A stretch of 64,000 nt of DNA from Odontocerum albicorne (Eukaryota; Arthropoda; Insecta; Trichoptera; Odontoceridae). A model generated the notes under the pieces. It was not told the DNA's origin, did not search any database, and saw only the letters and a program-made list of their open reading frames with translations. The stretch's first letter is position 1. Every line of letters begins with the position of its first letter. A program made the translations under genes and the position numbers. The DNA lies in the NCBI GenBank assembly GCA_949825065.1, contig OX463849.1:34243199-34307198 (forward strand). The letters run 5' to 3'. Shown in pieces: positions 63,849 through 64,000 of the stretch.

Positions 63849-64000
63849 TAACACTTTGCATAATTGGATCGGATGAAGTGGTTGTTAGTGTTCATAAAAG
63901 GATACGTGCGTCTTTGTCTGAACGGCGCACTGTGACCACTCTCGCGGCAGCAGAAACAGAAGCGCTTCTGCAATCGTTTGAGGGATTGTGCACTTGTCAT
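63849..64000 (-). pseudogene. Possible gag-like zinc-knuckle fragment at the window edge
   Basis: GC-rich. A minus-strand frame of about 50 codons runs from the edge: 'AQSLKRLQKRFCFCCRESGH' then 'SAPFRQRRT'. C-x2-C-x4-H of a CCHC knuckle is visible, but the last C is replaced. The plus strand is also open ('VTTLAAAETEALLQSFEGLC'), so the coding strand is uncertain. The window cuts it. Confidence 0.3.

Overview
This is a strongly AT-rich eukaryotic window without any gene I can recognise as a host gene. It is a graveyard of transposable elements and tandem repeats. The repeats (Tc1/mariner-type transposons, several non-LTR retrotransposon families, a tRNA-derived SINE, a short TTAGG-like run) point to an arthropod, most likely an insect. 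I cannot name the species. There are no bacterial operons, no rRNA and no functional tRNA gene.

Three reverse-transcriptase (RT) lineages recur. RT-alpha is a decayed non-LTR family whose C-terminus reads like 'VERMNEERLTKQ ... LSAYP'; about 18 fragments lie on both strands, the best at 42590-43550 (motif A through the C-terminal domain) and 40080-41010. RT-beta is a relative ('TKRVYKSEV'), with about 7 fragments. RT-gamma is represented by one open 378-codon RT at 54602-55738 and two tail fragments. Single remnants of an RTE-type tail (41600-42000), a Jockey-like RT (17800-18590) and three other RT tails also occur.

DNA transposons: three elements with both ends preserved (2534-3027, 24635-25543, 45577-46532), each apparently flanked by TA and each missing the transposase core. 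Three foldback families (J, K, L) have long inverted arms. A tRNA-headed SINE (SINE-A) has about 11 headed copies, and about a dozen headless tails that may be LINE 3' ends.

Tandem arrays are unusually varied: at least eleven unrelated units (22, 32, 35, 45, 47, 49, 50, 67, 89, 107 and about 188 bp). At least two of them (47 and 50 bp) were amplified from inside RT remnants, the 50-bp one exactly over the RT catalytic A-D-D box.

Layout: 1-5 kb LINE fragments, a foldback and a deleted DNA transposon; 6.6-7.5 kb 45-bp array; 8.3-8.6 kb one possible coding exon (minus); 8.7-15 kb SINE/LINE debris; 15.6-16 kb 47-bp array; 16.5 kb possible solo LTR; 17.8-18.6 kb Jockey-like RT; 20.8-21.9 kb 107-bp array; 24.6 kb mariner; 26.4-27.6 kb old satellite; 30.2 kb AT microsatellite; 32.6-33.3 kb nested insertion; 34.5-36.6 kb two arrays and an RT-beta remnant; 40-43.5 kb densest LINE cluster; 45.6 kb second mariner; 48.7-49.2 kb 89-bp array; 50.2 kb palindrome; 54.6 kb RT-gamma; 60-64 kb 32-bp array, palindrome, SINE/LINE debris and a possible gag fragment at the right edge. 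Nothing suggests the elements act together as one system. All coordinates of decayed repeats are approximate, because boundaries were judged by eye.
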